From Tachypleus tridentatus (Eukaryota; Arthropoda; Merostomata; Xiphosura; Limulidae): DNA of 64,000 nucleotides. The position numbers were made by a program, and so were the translations under genes. Under the pieces are notes generated by a model that had not been told where the DNA came from, searched no databases, and saw nothing but the letters and a program-made list of their open reading frames with translations. The stretch covers positions 2,418,001 to 2,482,000 of the forward strand of contig NC_134825.1 in assembly GCF_004210375.1 (NCBI RefSeq), written 5' to 3'. Of this stretch, positions 46,050 through 56,734 are shown piece by piece; the stretch's first letter is position 1; every line of letters starts with the position of its first letter.

Positions 46050-46610
46050 ATCAAATGAGCTCTCTGTATTTCACCATTTTCGGTTTTTGGAAGAGTTTAC
46101 ATCTTTTCGTTATTGACAAAAAATGTCAAGTCTTGTTTTTCTAAAAATAAATTTGTGCAAATAATTTTATGAAGAATATGTTTATTATGAGTTATTGGTG
46201 ATTGAAAGGCACTGTTGGTAACAGTATCAATTCTACTAGATGATGAATGTTCAATGGAAACCTTCAAAGAATCGGCCACCTGCACAGAATCACAATAATA
46301 AACAAGCTTAGAATGATTGTTGAAAGTATCACTGGCTTTTACCCAGTTGCTAAATGATTTATAGACAAGTACTACTCCCTCTTGTAGACTATATATTGAA
46401 AAAAAGAGTATCACAAGGACCTCAAAAAAGTTTGGTCTGTATGATAGCTAAGAGGATTTTTTAAGCCTGCTATCTTAAAAATTGTAAAGATAGGAATAGT
46501 TTTAGCATTTGATAGATTACTAATAGACTGACATTTGTCATCAAATGATTTTGTTAATGCCAATAAATTGCCGATGTTAATGCATGGCTCAGTAACTACT
46601 GACATACTAA
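46050..46610 (-). pseudogene. hAT-like (ZMYM1/TTF-type) transposase relic
   Basis: The minus-strand frame 46414-46097 contains YKSFSNWVKASDTFNNHSK, YYCDSVQVADSLKVSIEH and HNKHILHKII. These resemble the TTF/DUF4371 region of ZMYM1-like hAT-derived proteins as I recall them. A stop separates it from an upstream open frame (46605-46411). No ends are visible. Assignment is from memory. Confidence 0.5.
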
Positions 46611-46644
46611 AAAATCTCTAATGAATTCATGATTGCTATAGTGC

Positions 46645-46740
46645 AGTGTGTTAACGATGACCGAATAAGGTAGAAACGTTGTTCGCTCCTCTACATAAAA
46701 ATTTTCTCAACCCAAACCAGTCGTTTTTACGTATATATTT
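46645..46740 (+). repeat. Penelope-type end repeat fragment, hammerhead-like block (mutated)
   Basis: The text 'gatgaccgaataaggtagaa' followed by 'acgttgttcgctcctctaca' matches 13965-14010 at most positions. The CUGA part of the first box is changed to 'aacgatga', so the core is incomplete. Confidence 0.65.
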
Positions 46741-47126
46741 GGTAAGAAACTTATGAAGTTATTTTGTGCAAGTAAATTTATTTGATTTACGATAATTGAC
46801 ATCGTTTTAAATGTAGGCCTACAATAATTTACGGTGGCATCAAGTTTTTACAGAAATGTTGAGGGAGGATGTCAGTTCCTCTAAGTTGCGTGGATTGATA
46901 TTTGAATTAACTTTGCAAGACAATTTAAAACAACCCCCAACGAATGAATAACACCATAATAATAGCTTTTAATCACTTCTTGCTTGCAAAGGGGTTGCTT
47001 TTTTCAGATTGTATGGAATTCCTGTCTATGGTAATATAATGGTTCAATTTTTAAGGTAATGCTGCTTTTACACTAGTCTATCAATTCAAAAATAAGGACC
47101 GCAACTTGTTAGTAGGCAGTCTTTGT

Positions 47127-47350
47127 GAACCCGGCCCAGTAGTTATGGCGTTTGACCCGAAATCTGAAGGTCGCGGGTTCGAATCCCCATCACACCAAAA
47201 ATACTCGCTCTTTTAGGTAAAGTGGCATCGTAATATGACTGGTAAATCCAACTTTTCAATGGTGAAAGAGTAGTCCAAGAGTTGGCGGTTGGTGCTGGTT
47301 ACTAGTTTCCTTCTCTCTAGACTAATTTGCACGAAATTCAAATCAAACTT
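47127..47350 (+). repeat. tRNA-derived SINE, long family
   Basis: Head 'ggcccagtagttatggcgtt', B box 'gcgggttcgaatcccc', body 'gagtagtccaagagttggcg', tail 'ttgcacgaaattcaaa'. The 3' part is shortened. Confidence 0.88.
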
Positions 47351-47519
47351 TCCTGCAATCTTTTCACGAAAGTTCTGAAACCAACAAATAAATTGAACAA
47401 ATAAATATATGTTTAAAAAACCGTTTCTCAAAAGTTGGTGTCAGATCTTTAGATATTTCCATGTCATGAAATAGTGCAGTACTCGAGTTAATCATGGCTG
47501 CCTTTGTTTCAATAATATA

Positions 47520-47795
47520 AGGGCATAGCATGGCAGGTTGGTTAAGGCGTTCGACTCGTAATCTGAGGATCGCGGGTTCGAATCCTGGTCACACCAAATA
47601 TGCATGCCCTTTCAGCCGTGGGGGCGTATATAATGTGACGGTCAATCCCACTATTCGTTGGTAGAAGAGTAGCCCAAGAGTTGGCGGTGGGTGGTGATGA
47701 CTAGTTGCCTACCCTCTAGTCTTACACTACTAAAGTAAGGACGGTAGCACAGATAGCCCTCGAGTAGCTTTGTGCGAAATTCAAAAACAAACAAA
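47520..47795 (+). repeat. tRNA-derived SINE, long family, full length
   Basis: This is the most complete copy in the window. Head 'agcatggcaggttggttaag', 'cgactcgtaatctgag', B box 'gcgggttcgaatcc', body 'tcagccgtgggggcgt', 'aatgtgacggtcaatcccac', 'gagttggcggtgggtggtga' and 'agatagccctcgagtagct', ending in a CAAA-rich tail. Confidence 0.95.
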
Positions 47796-47937
47796 ATCAA
47801 TAATATAAATACAGATAGTTATAAAATAACATTCTTATACAACTTTGTATTGTATGCTGCAATGGTTGCAACAAAAATATGCTTTGTAAATAGTAATAAA
47901 AATACCATTAAGAAAAATAAAAAATAATATATGTATT

Positions 47938-48010
47938 AAACCCACACACACACACAAATATATATATTTACATGTATAAATAACACGCACATGTATATAT
48001 TTACACACAG
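47938..48010. repeat. CA/TA microsatellite region
   Basis: 'cacacacacacaaatatatatattt' (split here as CA then TA runs) followed by a diverged continuation. No function is implied. Confidence 0.8.
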
Positions 48011-48139
48011 CTGTACCCGTGTTAAGGAAATGAAAGCTGCCATCATATTTGTTGCACTGAAAGATCACATGCTTGTTACTGATTTAGAAGTCATGGTTAA
48101 TTCGACTGTCAATAACAAATAGTGATATGGTTACGTACG

Positions 48140-48268
48140 ATGGCTAACAGTGTTTTATGCAAATTACTTCAACGAAGGACTTATGATATTTTATCTCATC
48201 GAAATTCTCTGCTTTTTTGTTTCCTTGGTTTGGTTATACTTTGTATTTCAGTTCTACGTTTCGGGGAG
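48140..48268 (+). CDS. GNPTAB: GNPTAB-like, coding exon 1 (N-terminal cytosolic tail and membrane anchor)
   Basis: ATG at 48140 opens MANSVLCKLLQRRTYDILSH and the exon ends ...LRFGE at a GTATGT donor (48269). The KLLQR-T-Y--LSHR start, the hydrophobic anchor (SLLFCFLGLVILCISVL) and the FGE end match the start of vertebrate GNPTAB, whose first exon also ends after FGE in phase 0. The protein is the alpha/beta precursor of N-acetylglucosamine-1-phosphotransferase. This Golgi type II-start membrane enzyme adds GlcNAc-1-phosphate to mannose on lysosomal enzymes. Here the first exon is 43 codons, four more than I recall in human. Confidence 0.9.
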
Positions 48269-49610
48269 GTATGTTTGCTGAATAACTTTAGTTCTTCACT
48301 CTGGAAAGTTCATGTATTTCTCTTTCTCAAAGTTTGTTGTTACTATTAGGCTAAGTAACTTCGTGATCGTTTTGTTGCATAGAAATTTAACTAGTTTAAA
48401 GTAATTTGAAAACTGATAAATAATTGTAATGAATAGAAGCGTGGCAAAATATTTTAACTTATATTAAGAAATTGTTGGGTTGGTTGAGATATTTAAAAAT
48501 TATGTGAATATAAATCATAATTTTTTTATTACTGACAGTGATGCTAATTACTGCGAAGTTTGTACTAAGCTTAAGTAAAGATTAAATTGAGTAAAATGAA
48601 AATTAATAAGAGGAAAGTTCAGAAATGAACATTTAGACAGCCCAAGTTTAGAAGTGTTTGAACTGAAGGAAATGTGAAAACGTCATTTTTTGATTAATTT
48701 TGTTGTATAAAGAAATGAGTTTGACTCCTCTCAGATTTTTAATAAACAAGTTTCGTAATAGTACTCTGTGCCAACATGTGCTGACTCCTATGTGAAGACA
48801 CATCTTTACATAAGGAAACGGATGATTTATTCACTTATGATACCAGTGTACTTCTAGTTGTATACTGTTTTATGATATTCCTTCCCCATATTTTACTTTT
48901 ACTAGCTACGCTGTACCCACTTTGTTTTAAAGCAGTGTCATTTACCCTGAATGACAGTGGAGGTTGTTGTTTACTCCTTACTAGTGCAAAATAGATTGAT
49001 ATTCTGCTAGTAGAGTTGAACTGTATCGATAAGTTAATCTAACACCATGAAGTACATACCTCAGAGTATAATAATTAAATATTCAGCATTTCCAGATTGT
49101 AACAGTAATGCTGAGGTGTGTGACGTTGCTACGAGAGATACATCATTGAGTGTATAATAAATGGCCTAAAAGATAGCATTTGTTATATCACTCTTGAATT
49201 AGAAAATTTTAGAAAGTTTGGCATATCTAACATTAACAGTATTAGAAGTTGAGTAACTAAAATTAGAAATCCATGGGTTACGACTGTCACTATTATAGCA
49301 CACTTACTTTCTTGAAATGGAGGGGCTTAGTCTTTGCAATAATCATAAATATTTGGATGAGCTATGCCTGATCCTTGCAACTAAGTTTTTTATAGTTTGA
49401 AAAACAGCAACATATGTTTATATATTACCAAACATATTTAGAAAATATTGTTTACTTATCTTACTGTTTTCATAATTGCTCTCAGGTAGAGAAGACCATG
49501 CATTTAGAGAGAGTTATTTTGAGCAAATCACACTCGTCTCACTTGGAAAAAAAACTCTCTTGATTAATTTTTCCTAACCCCCTTTTTGTTTCAGATTTTA
49601 TGGAGTTACA
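48269..49610. other. GNPTAB-like intron 1, first part
   Basis: AT-rich intron sequence with no supported repeat or gene. Confidence 0.5.
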
Positions 49611-49612
49611 AG

Positions 49613-49735
49613 CTCTTTTTGTTAACCTGAAGATGACCTAAGAAGGTTGAAATGCTATTCTGTTTCTTATTATAATTACTTTTAATACCCATATCAGCCA
49701 TCTTGAGAACACATTTTTACTTCAAGTGTTTCTCG
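49613..49735 (+). repeat. Penelope-type end repeat with hammerhead-like core
   Basis: GTTAAC, CTGAAGA (49627-49633), a GACCTAAGAAGGTT hairpin, then GAAAT (49649-49653). Next come 'acttttaatacccatatcag' and 'cacatttttacttcaagtg', the family 3' text also seen at 42012-42050. A single arm is present with no foldback partner. Confidence 0.65.
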
Positions 49736-49739
49736 TCAT

Positions 49740-50890
49740 CATGAATGAAAAGTTGTTGAAAACTGACTTTTGGGCTTCAAACACGAGTTTTTGTACAAAT
49801 TATTACTATTATTTTTACAATGTTCCAAATAGTGTACACAACTGTCCAAGTAGATCTGACACTTAATTAGTTGTTTTTTCTTGATCATTTTGCAATTCTC
49901 AAAAGTAGAACCAAAAAAAAAAACTACGTGCTCATTGGTTGGAAATAAAATCAGTAAATCAGCTGCCTTTCTACTCGTATCCATACACACACTTTTGAAA
50001 TGCATATTACATCAAAACCCCAACTATTTCTATTCTTAGCAGTTTTATGCATGGTAATGTAAACGTCTGCCATAGCTTCCTCACTGCTGTGACAATAAGA
50101 GACTGTAGGTAATTTCTGTGATGTCTCTGTGTAATGAAATTCTAATATTAGGATTGAATTATTTAGAATATATGACAGTTGACTTACACCATAGATGGGA
50201 TTACTATGAAACACTAATAAATTACAAATTTCTGAATATACCAATTTACATATAGTTAGTAAGGGAAATAAATAACCTTATGTTTGACATATGTTCATGA
50301 TTGTCAACAAATATGGGTAATGTGTTATGAAAAGTGACTTGTCAAATAACCTTTACTCTTCAGTTAAAATTAATTAATATCATTAATGGTGTTAAATAGA
50401 AAAAGTAAAGGCTATACGTGGAATTTATATAAGTTGTGGTTTAGGTTATATTGGACAGACAAGTAGAAATTTGACATTTATAATTAAAGAACATAACTGA
50501 AAACTAGTTATTTGGCCTTAGCAGAAAGTGGCAAAGTCTTCATGTACTATTGATTGATTGGGACAATGTAGAAATACTTAAACACGTAAAGTTAAAAAAT
50601 TAGTTAAATAAAAGAAAATCGTTAGAAATTGCTAAAACTAAAATAATTTTGAATAAAGACTTAGCTTCTGTTGCAACAAAACTAAATTTCTGGAAATCAA
50701 TTTTGTAAGTGGTGTCCCCTGTAAAGTATGCAAATTGTGCATGTACATTTAGAATGGTATATAAATGAATTTGTTTTTGTGTCTTCTGAAGATGGTGGCA
50801 CATGTTTCACTAAAACACAGAGATTTTTCTAAGTTTATTCATTGTTTTAACCTTTATAAAATAATTGTATATTTTAAAATGTTGGAGTCA
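49740..50890. other. GNPTAB-like intron 1, no feature seen
   Basis: AT-rich. A text at about 50795-50830 ('tgaagatggtggcacatgtt...') may be a diverged retroelement end but is not supported. Confidence 0.35.
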
Positions 50891-50892
50891 TC

Positions 50893-51112
50893 AATTGATG
50901 CATGGTCTGGTGGTTAGGGTGTTCTACTTGCACTTTGTGGGTTTTTGGTTTGAATTCAACAGGTAATCCCAATATTCTTTGGCAAAAGAGTAGACCAACA
51001 GTTGGTGTTGGGTGGTGCTGCCAATCTGCCTTTTGTCTAGTCTGCCACTTAAATTAGGAATGGCTAGTGCAGATAGCCCTCAAGTAGCTTCACGTTAAAT
51101 TGAAAACAAACC
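50893..51112 (+). repeat. tRNA-derived SINE, long family, diverged
   Basis: 'gcatggtctggtggttaggg' head, 'gtaatcccaatattctttgg', 'gttggtgttgggtggtgctg', 'agatagccctcaagtagctt' tail. It is an old copy with an internal deletion after the B box. Confidence 0.8.
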
Positions 51113-53492
51113 AGATCATCAGGTAATTTTATCAACTCTGCTATGCTTGTGTGACAATAGTATTTTAGTAAGCCCTAACATAACAGGGCTTTTTGGAAAG
51201 CTGAGATTCTGTCTTAAAGTAACAGCCTCTTTTTATGAATATATGGCTTTTATATCGAAAAACAATGCAATATTTACAACTTTCACCTTTTGATTATGAA
51301 CATAATGTTACCAACAGTAAAATATACCAAATTTTATATATTTAAAACAAATTAAACAAATTCCAGGCTGTATTAATGCACAAAATATAAAAAAAAAATA
51401 TTAGTTTTAAAATCAGAATTTGTTGCCTTGAAAATAAATTCTGAGCAAGTTTCTGAGAACACCAAAAGAGGGCTTTTCTGAAATTGGATATTCTGAGCTT
51501 CAAAATAAAATCTGTTGTATTATGAGCACAAATCTTGCATTAATTTCCAAAAATATGCATGCTTAAGCTATGTCACCATTTACCTAATATGCCCAAGACA
51601 GAGAAAATGATATTGTCTATTAACAACAGTTGAGAATTTTATTTACTACAGAAGCTGCAGACAACTTCATTGATATTCTACCACGGTAAAAGATTTTGTG
51701 CCACACAAATGTTACTTACTAACCACTTGTCATATGCTTGTTCAGATGAATTAAGCATGATGTGACCAGCAATGGTGCCATGTTATCAGTAGTAAAACTT
51801 GCTACAAACTATTATTTGGCTCCACTTTCATTTGGCTGGACAATTTTATTGGACCTGTGGTAATAAGATGTTTTAATTTTAGTTGATTTGGAAGTTCTGT
51901 ACATGCTGAGAGGTTGGCTTGATAGAAGTGGAAGATCTGTAGCTTTGATTGAGGTCAGTTTAACAAAGTAACAACATTCCTTTCTGTTTCTGCTGAAAAT
52001 AGAACATGCTGTACTCACTGAATATTTGTTACACTTTTATGTGTTTCAGTTTACAACAGATGACACTCCCAACTTTGATAGGTGATAAACACAACAACAT
52101 CTTCAGTTTTACTACTAGAGCTGTTTGAAAGAACTAGACCTGCTTTTGAATTGGTATATTGGTCACAGAACTTCAGCTGACACAGTCATTCTTTGCCCAG
52201 GATTAGGTACATTATCCACACTTAGTGCCAGTATGCTGCAGAGATATAGTGACTCTTAAAAATAAACATATCAAGGTTCATGCATGATGTATTTTGTAAA
52301 GACAACTTTTACCTTGTAGTTCAACTACAGTTTTTTCCTCCATCCTTTTGACCTCTTGAATACATCAATAAATATGAAAATCCTCCTGCTGACAATAATA
52401 ACAGTTGGATGCTAGCTAAGTCAGAGGCTAGAAGAGTTTTGAAACTGAACAGTCTCTGAGCAAAGTCTAACTCGCATCATGAATAGGTCTCTCGTATTGT
52501 TTCCCAGAAGGGCCTGGTAACAGTCTCTGAAGAAACAGTAATAACAATCTCATGAAATTAGATACCAAGAATGCTATGCTGGAAAGTGTTGTTAAGTTTA
52601 TGTGGACTTCTAAGAAACGGAGTCAGATGAAGTAAGAGGGATTTGTAGCTGAAAGGATTTGATGTAGTGGGAGGTCCATGATAGATACCATCACAAAGAA
52701 AAATCTCTCACTGGTTAATAGTTTTGCATAAATTGTGCATTCCAGATCACCCTTACAAAGACTGTTACCTGTTTTCATGCCTTTTTATTGCTTGCCAGGC
52801 ATGAGATGAGAACATAGAACAGTTTTCCCTTAAAGATAATCTGAACCATCTTTTTCATTAGAGAAAACTTATAATTGGCTCAAATTTTATCCTTATATTT
52901 CTTCTCCAAACATTTAGCTTCAGTATTTTCAGTGAGCACTAAATTTTAGTGGATAACATTTTGATGATGGAGTTATAAAAATACAAACTATTGCTAGAAT
53001 TGTTGTTGAAGATGCTGACACAAACTTCATAAAGTTGCAACTTTTTCGTAAGTGGGACATGTTTTGGAACAGTATGTTGCTACTAGCATGTAGGAACAGA
53101 CAAGGGAAAGTCAGGGGAAAGGCTTTTTTAGATAGGTCTCTGACAAAACAACCATTCCAAAATATTGGGCTGCTTTTCTATGCAATAGTGAAAGCAAACA
53201 TGAACTGTTTTTTTTACCTTGCTCATAAACTGTAAATGATTGATTTTGGCAGTAATTAGTTACATGTTACTCAATTTGATAATGTGTTAACATCTTATCA
53301 GCATAAGGCATAAACTGGTATTGATTCATAAAGAGGCTGATACAAGGATGTTACAGTTTACAACTAGTACCTCATAAGAACATATGTTATTATACATGCT
53401 GTGGCCCACCTGTTCAACCCACTTGTGTTTAAACTGGCTGGCATTTGGTGCTGACAAGCATTACCAACGTACTCCTGTCTACCTCATTACTT
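51113..53492. other. GNPTAB-like intron 1, no gene seen
   Basis: No supported feature. Short open frames (51812-52018 minus, 53035-53235 plus) have no recognised motif. Confidence 0.4.
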
Positions 53493-53618
53493 CAAGCCCC
53501 CCACTACTACAGCGGTAAGTCTACGGATTTACAATGCTAAAATCAGAGGTTTGATTCCCCTCGGTTGGCTTAGCAGATAGCCCATTTTGGCTTTGCTGAA
53601 AAAAACACACACGTTACT
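53493..53618 (+). repeat. tRNA-derived SINE, short family
   Basis: 'ctactacagcggtaagtcta', 'cggatttacaatgctaaaat', B box 'gtttgattcccctcgg', 'agcagatagcccattttgg'. It matches 37350-37478 throughout. Confidence 0.88.
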
Positions 53619-54616
53619 TCAAACATGGGCTGATCAAAGATAATTCACTTGTTTTTATCAATTAACTGTTTGTGATTTTACATTTTTTTTTAGGGGAGGG
53701 GAAGCACTGTAGGAGATGTTTAGGAACTTTGTGATGTGACATCTTCATTTGAATTTCTTAGCGTGCTCTATAGAGTTCACGGGAGACATTTCAACAGCTC
53801 GAATAATTTATTGGTTTGCTTTGTTCTGAAATATCTAATGCTGCTCAGGCAAATGAAACATGGCAGTCACTGTTCTCTCAGTGTACAAGGACCCTGGAAG
53901 AAACTTTTAGTGTATGAAGTGCATTGTGGATAAAAAGGAATATTATGAAGATAGTTAAATGGTTCTGTGTGAACTTGTGCTGGATAAAAGAACCAATGCT
54001 TTGAATACAGTTGTATCATCTTGATGAGTTAGGAGTTAAAACCTTTGAAGAACATCTTTCTTTACTATCACCTCTTTGTGAATTATTTGGAGTTAAAACT
54101 TTTGAAGAACATCTTCCTTTACTATCACATTTTTATGAAGTATTAGCATACACTAATTTTCAGCCATTTAAATAATTTTGTAAATGTGCTATTCATTTCC
54201 CAACTTTACACAGATTATCTGCCACAATGTGACGTTATCCACCTTACTATTTATTTGTTGCCAGCTTTGTGTCCTCTTATAGATTTTGTACAAAATCTAA
54301 CATTAGTTAGATACTGGAATTATCATAAGTTTCTGAGATACCTGACTAGTTAATCTGTGCATTGTTTATAAGTGTATGTGACAATACAGGTCCTAAGTTG
54401 GAATAATGTACTGAATAAGCTATAATATTTATTAGATTAATGTTTAGCTCTGATGTCAAACATACGAATTAGTGAAATTAATGATAAATGTGGTTCAGTA
54501 AGCTAGTGAGTAAAAGAAAATGTACCTTTGTGTATGTCAGTAACTTTTGTTTGGATTTTCTTTTCTAAAAATAAGATGGCTACAGAAACTATTATAAAAA
54601 AAAATAACCATTCAGT

Positions 54617-54782
54617 AATTTGGACTGTATCAAATGTATTACAACAGTTTTTATTTGGTGATTTGGACTGAAGCAACTGTGTTGTAACAGTTTTGGTTCA
54701 GTTATTTGGACTGTAGCAAATGTGTCACAACAGTTTTTGTTCGGTAATTTGCACTATAGCAAATGTGTCGCAACAGTTTTCA
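54617..54782. repeat. 43-bp tandem repeat, about four copies
   Basis: Unit 'atttggactgtagcaaatgt' plus 'gtcacaacagtttttgttcg', 43 bp. The copies differ at several positions. It lies in intron 1, about 220 bp upstream of exon 2. Confidence 0.88.
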
Positions 54783-54999
54783 TTGAGAGAGATGGAATAC
54801 ATAATTTAGTGTTATTTAGAGTTGTATTGTTATTTTCATTTATATTAGTAATTGATAATAAATACATAATTTCAATTAGTGTTTGGTATTTGAGTTTGAG
54901 GTAATAGTGCAATAAGAGAAAATTCTTAATATATTATGTGGTTAATTTGTCATTTACACAGAGTTGTGTAATTGTGTTCCTTGGTACATCTTTTTTCAG

Positions 55000-55085
55000 A
55001 TGACATTGGAATGGAGTCGAGAAAAATATGCAGCTGTTTTTAATTATTACAGTGACAACATTGGTGGACGGTCATTTCAAAACAG
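55000..55085 (+). CDS. GNPTAB: GNPTAB-like, coding exon 2
   Basis: Acceptor 'cttttttcag' precedes 55000 and the donor GTATGT follows 55085. It reads MTLEWSREKYAAVFNYY then SDNIGGRSFQN and ends in phase 2 (AG). The pattern LEWSR--Y---F--Y-DNI-G-SFQNR is the conserved segment after the membrane anchor in GNPTAB (stealth-type phosphotransferase family). The 86-bp length and phases match neighbours on both sides. It lies on the lumenal side of the Golgi enzyme. Confidence 0.92.
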
Positions 55086-56734
55086 GTATGTTTTATATAC
55101 ACTTATTCCTATGAGAAAACTGTTGCACTGAAGTAAGAGTCACATAAACAGATCTAATAAATCTGTTAAAATAGATTTATCAATTTCCTGTATGCTTAAG
55201 ACAAAACTGTTATGTGATAAACATATAAATTAGTAGTCATGTGAGTACATTACACCATGATTATTCCTCCTTCAGCACAATTCACTATGATATTGATGTT
55301 TCTATGGGTCTACTATTATGGTCACTTGTCACATTTTCAAATCTTGTGTTGTTTCTTTCATCAATAGACAGTGAGGTAATCATTCTCTGGACTTTATTGC
55401 TCTATATCTCCCTTTTTATAGTCATTGTCATCATTGCAACACCTGGTTGTTCATCTGCAATGAAGTCAGTTGTCTTTCACAGACTTGATCCTCCTGCAGA
55501 AGTATCCTCAGATTCTTTGGTGTTCTGTCTTGAAAAGTCTTCCTGATTACTGACTTTGTGACTTTCCTCAATTCCAAGCTTCCACTCTTTTGGTTATCAG
55601 TTTCATTCTTTGTGGATTTTGTGAGATAGGATTGGCTGTCTCTTTCCATTTAACCATTCTCCTCTTCAGTTCCTTTCCAGGTGCTATCTCTGACTTGCAG
55701 CACTCCTTGCTGGTTTCATTTGACAAGCTCAGTCATGGTCTTCACTCTTTTTTTTTTTTCCTTATGATTATTTAGGAGCTTTTACTTCTTTCTTGAAGGT
55801 ATCTCTTTCTTCAGTCTTGGATATCTATTTTCAACCATAAAATGCCAGTGCTTTATCTTTGTGCATGGCTTTTGTTGTGTTCCTTACAGGTCTGTCTTGA
55901 TTTTTTTGCAGGGTAGCCCATTTTTTTGCTGTACACCTTTGTGGCTTATCAATGCAGGTGATTGGTTTATTGACACTGGTCTATACATCATTCTGTCATC
56001 TGAATCTTAATCTTGTTTACTTTTTGAGTATGGTCTGTCCATTTCTATGACTGCTGAATACAAAGCAGTATTGTCAATGACATTGTTTCTTTTTCTGCCT
56101 ATTCTACTTTATTTTCTACAGTTCTTGTAGCATCTTCAAGACCTGTCTTATCAGTCTTCCTTTTTATTTGATTCCCAACAAATCAAACCCTAGTTTAGTT
56201 ATCAGGACTTTTACAAGTCCTTCATTTGAACCTTTGGCCATCTTTTACTCATATCATTATTCTTGTGATACTTTTCTTCTTACAGTTTGCAAGTGACGTC
56301 ATGAAGGTGGTTTTACGTACAAACATTTTTCACAGGGAAATGCTGATTTTATTTACAGACTACTACTACTTTACTAAAACCTAGTCATTATCTTCATTGG
56401 TCATTCATTAAGTGACTCTCTTTGTGACTCCCCTTAAACTAAGCATCTTATCATTTGGTTGTCAGTCCCATACTTTGTGTAGCAGTTGACTTTTGGATGG
56501 ATTAGACAGCTCATCTGGCTTGTATATGGGAGAAGCCATTTTTTTGTCTGTTTAAAGTTATCTCCTAGCAAGTTCATTGTTTCATGTCTTTTTCTTGCTT
56601 CAGGCCACGAATGTCACTTAGATGAAATTATTCAGACAGGAATGTGGATACCCAAGAAATTCTTATGTCACTTTGTTTACATTACACTGCAATTTTTTCT
56701 TCTCTTTTTCTAATTATTATTCTCCCATATTTCC
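55086..56734. other. GNPTAB-like intron 2, pyrimidine-rich segment
   Basis: From about 55240 the plus strand is strongly T/C-rich with no intact gene. The minus strand has one 72-codon lysine/serine-rich open frame (55431-55649) without a known motif. It may be a retroelement leader preceding 56735, but this is not shown. Confidence 0.35.

Noticed and set aside
47520-47595. tRNA-like sequence with A and B boxes
   Set aside because: It is the head of a SINE with a long shared body; the acceptor stem and cloverleaf are not complete, so it is not a tRNA gene.
48122-48139. Upstream GTG extension of the GNPTAB-like exon 1
   Set aside because: Nuclear genes start at ATG. The ATG at 48140 aligns with the known start of the family.
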